This document shows, in pieces, positions 63,580-64,000 of a stretch of 64,000 nucleotides of DNA (the first letter of the stretch is position 1; each line of letters begins with the position of its first letter). This DNA comes from Oligoflexia bacterium. Its GTDB lineage: Bacteria; Bdellovibrionota; Bacteriovoracia; Bacteriovoracales; Bacteriovoracaceae. Location: NCBI GenBank assembly GCA_024229115.1, contig JAAEST010000033.1, forward strand, positions 124,001-188,000. The letters run 5' to 3'. A model generated the notes under the pieces. That model searched no databases. It was not told where the DNA came from and worked only from the letters and a program-made list of their open reading frames with translations. A program made the position numbers and the translations under genes.

Positions 63580-64000
63580 CTAGAGCTGAATATAATTACC
63601 ATTTTCTTTTTTTATAGGAAATTCTACTGATTGATTAAAAGAATATTCAGTTCCATCTTCTAATTTAATTTCAACTTGGTAGAAACCAATTGGAAGAACT
63701 TTATAATATTCTCCACCAGCAAAGCGATATTCACCAATCTTTTCTTTCCCTGCACTACCAAGAGTAGAAATTGTCACCTTTCCTTTGGTTTTCTTATCGT
63801 CGAATTTAAATCCTAGGCCTTGATGAATTCGGCTGGCAAAACGAGTCAGAGACCATGCATTGTCTTCATAGAACTGTGGAATGCCACTATAGTCTGGCCA
63901 CTTTTGGTGACTTAATTCAATCGTTACCTGAAGGTCTCCATGCCAGTTATAAGACCAGTCTTGCATTCCACCATTAACCTCGTACCAACGATATCCATTA
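63580..64000 (-). CDS. C-terminal part of an M14 zinc carboxypeptidase, 5' truncated by the window edge
   Basis: The frame stays open past 63966 to the right edge, and the residues before the first Met (GYRWYEVNGG) continue the family motif NGAxWYxVxGGMQDxNY, so the true start is outside. GGMQDWSYNWHG and VTIELSHQKWP carry the catalytic Glu typical of the CPN/CPE-type M14 enzymes. After it comes a beta-rich transthyretin-like domain (GKVTISTLG, YYKVLPIGFYQVEIKLEDGTEY), as in carboxypeptidase D/E/N. A secreted C-terminal exopeptidase is expected. The N-terminal zinc ligands are not in the window. Confidence 0.85.
   Translation of the reverse strand, partial: NGYRWYEVNGGMQDWSYNWHGDLQVTIELSHQKWPDYSGIPQFYEDNAWSLTRFASRIHQGLGFKFDDKKTKGKVTISTLGSAGKEKIGEYRFAGGEYYKVLPIGFYQVEIKLEDGTEYSFNQSVEFPIKKENGNYIQL

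Noticed and set aside
1-64000. CRISPR arrays, tRNA or rRNA genes, insertion sequences
   Set aside because: No regularly spaced direct repeats, cloverleaf-type segments, rRNA signatures or transposase motifs were found by reading; a tRNAscan or RNA-model search would be decisive.

Overview
The window is AT-rich, gene-dense bacterial chromosome with no rRNA, tRNA, CRISPR array, insertion sequence or prophage. The Gram-negative envelope genes (bamB, outer-membrane barrels, many lipoproteins), the C5 heme pathway, soluble chemoreceptor arrays, HD-GYP proteins, 7TM-DISM kinases and a large complement of secreted hydrolases suggest a Bdellovibrionota bacterium, most likely a Bacteriovorax/Halobacteriovorax-type organism. 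This placement is an inference from gene content and base composition; no marker gene was searched.

Layout. 1-2710: 3' part of a hybrid histidine kinase. 2727-9143 (minus): heme operon hemA-hemCD-hemL, then a membrane histidine kinase and OmpR-type regulator, then hemE. 9189-11208: a membrane protein and a Na/Pi-cotransporter/PhoU-like protein. 11282-14625: a GMP-reductase-like enzyme, PlsB and a small unknown protein. 14694-16111: infC (non-ATG start), rpmI and rplT, with terminators and a candidate L20 leader. 16165-20079 (minus): secreted protein, serine hydrolase, DUF1295 membrane protein, DASS transporter. 20219-22953: phospholipase-D-like protein and an HD-GYP phosphodiesterase. 22915-27634: two glycosyltransferase-like genes plus a radical SAM-DUF547-ArsM operon, a candidate organoarsenical pathway. 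27756-35894: secreted metalloprotease, transaldolase, 7TM-DISM kinase, EF-hand lipoprotein and an outer-membrane protein.

36007-51412 is the most distinctive region, a chemosensory island: CheX, a receiver/HD-GYP protein with an altered phosphoacceptor and ADW repeats, CheY, CheA with a C-terminal receiver, CheW, a soluble tandem-PAS chemoreceptor, CheB, an unrecognised protein, CheY, CheR, a lone receiver, a second CheA with an N-terminal receiver, a pseudo-Hpt protein and a degenerate HD-GYP protein. Two FliA(sigma28)-like promoter candidates with the same spacing precede cheX and the second cheA. The island appears to couple a two-CheA phosphorelay to cyclic-di-GMP turnover.

51425-64000 holds a lipoprotein amidohydrolase, a tyrosine recombinase with altered catalytic residues, rnc-era-der (Der carries a long acidic insertion in its second GTPase domain), two outer-membrane proteins, yfgM-bamB, a lipoprotein, a subtilase, a small secreted protein and the 3' end of an M14 carboxypeptidase gene. 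Many neighbours overlap as TAATG or share Shine-Dalgarno and stop sequences, so translational coupling is common. Several genes start with TTG or ATC.
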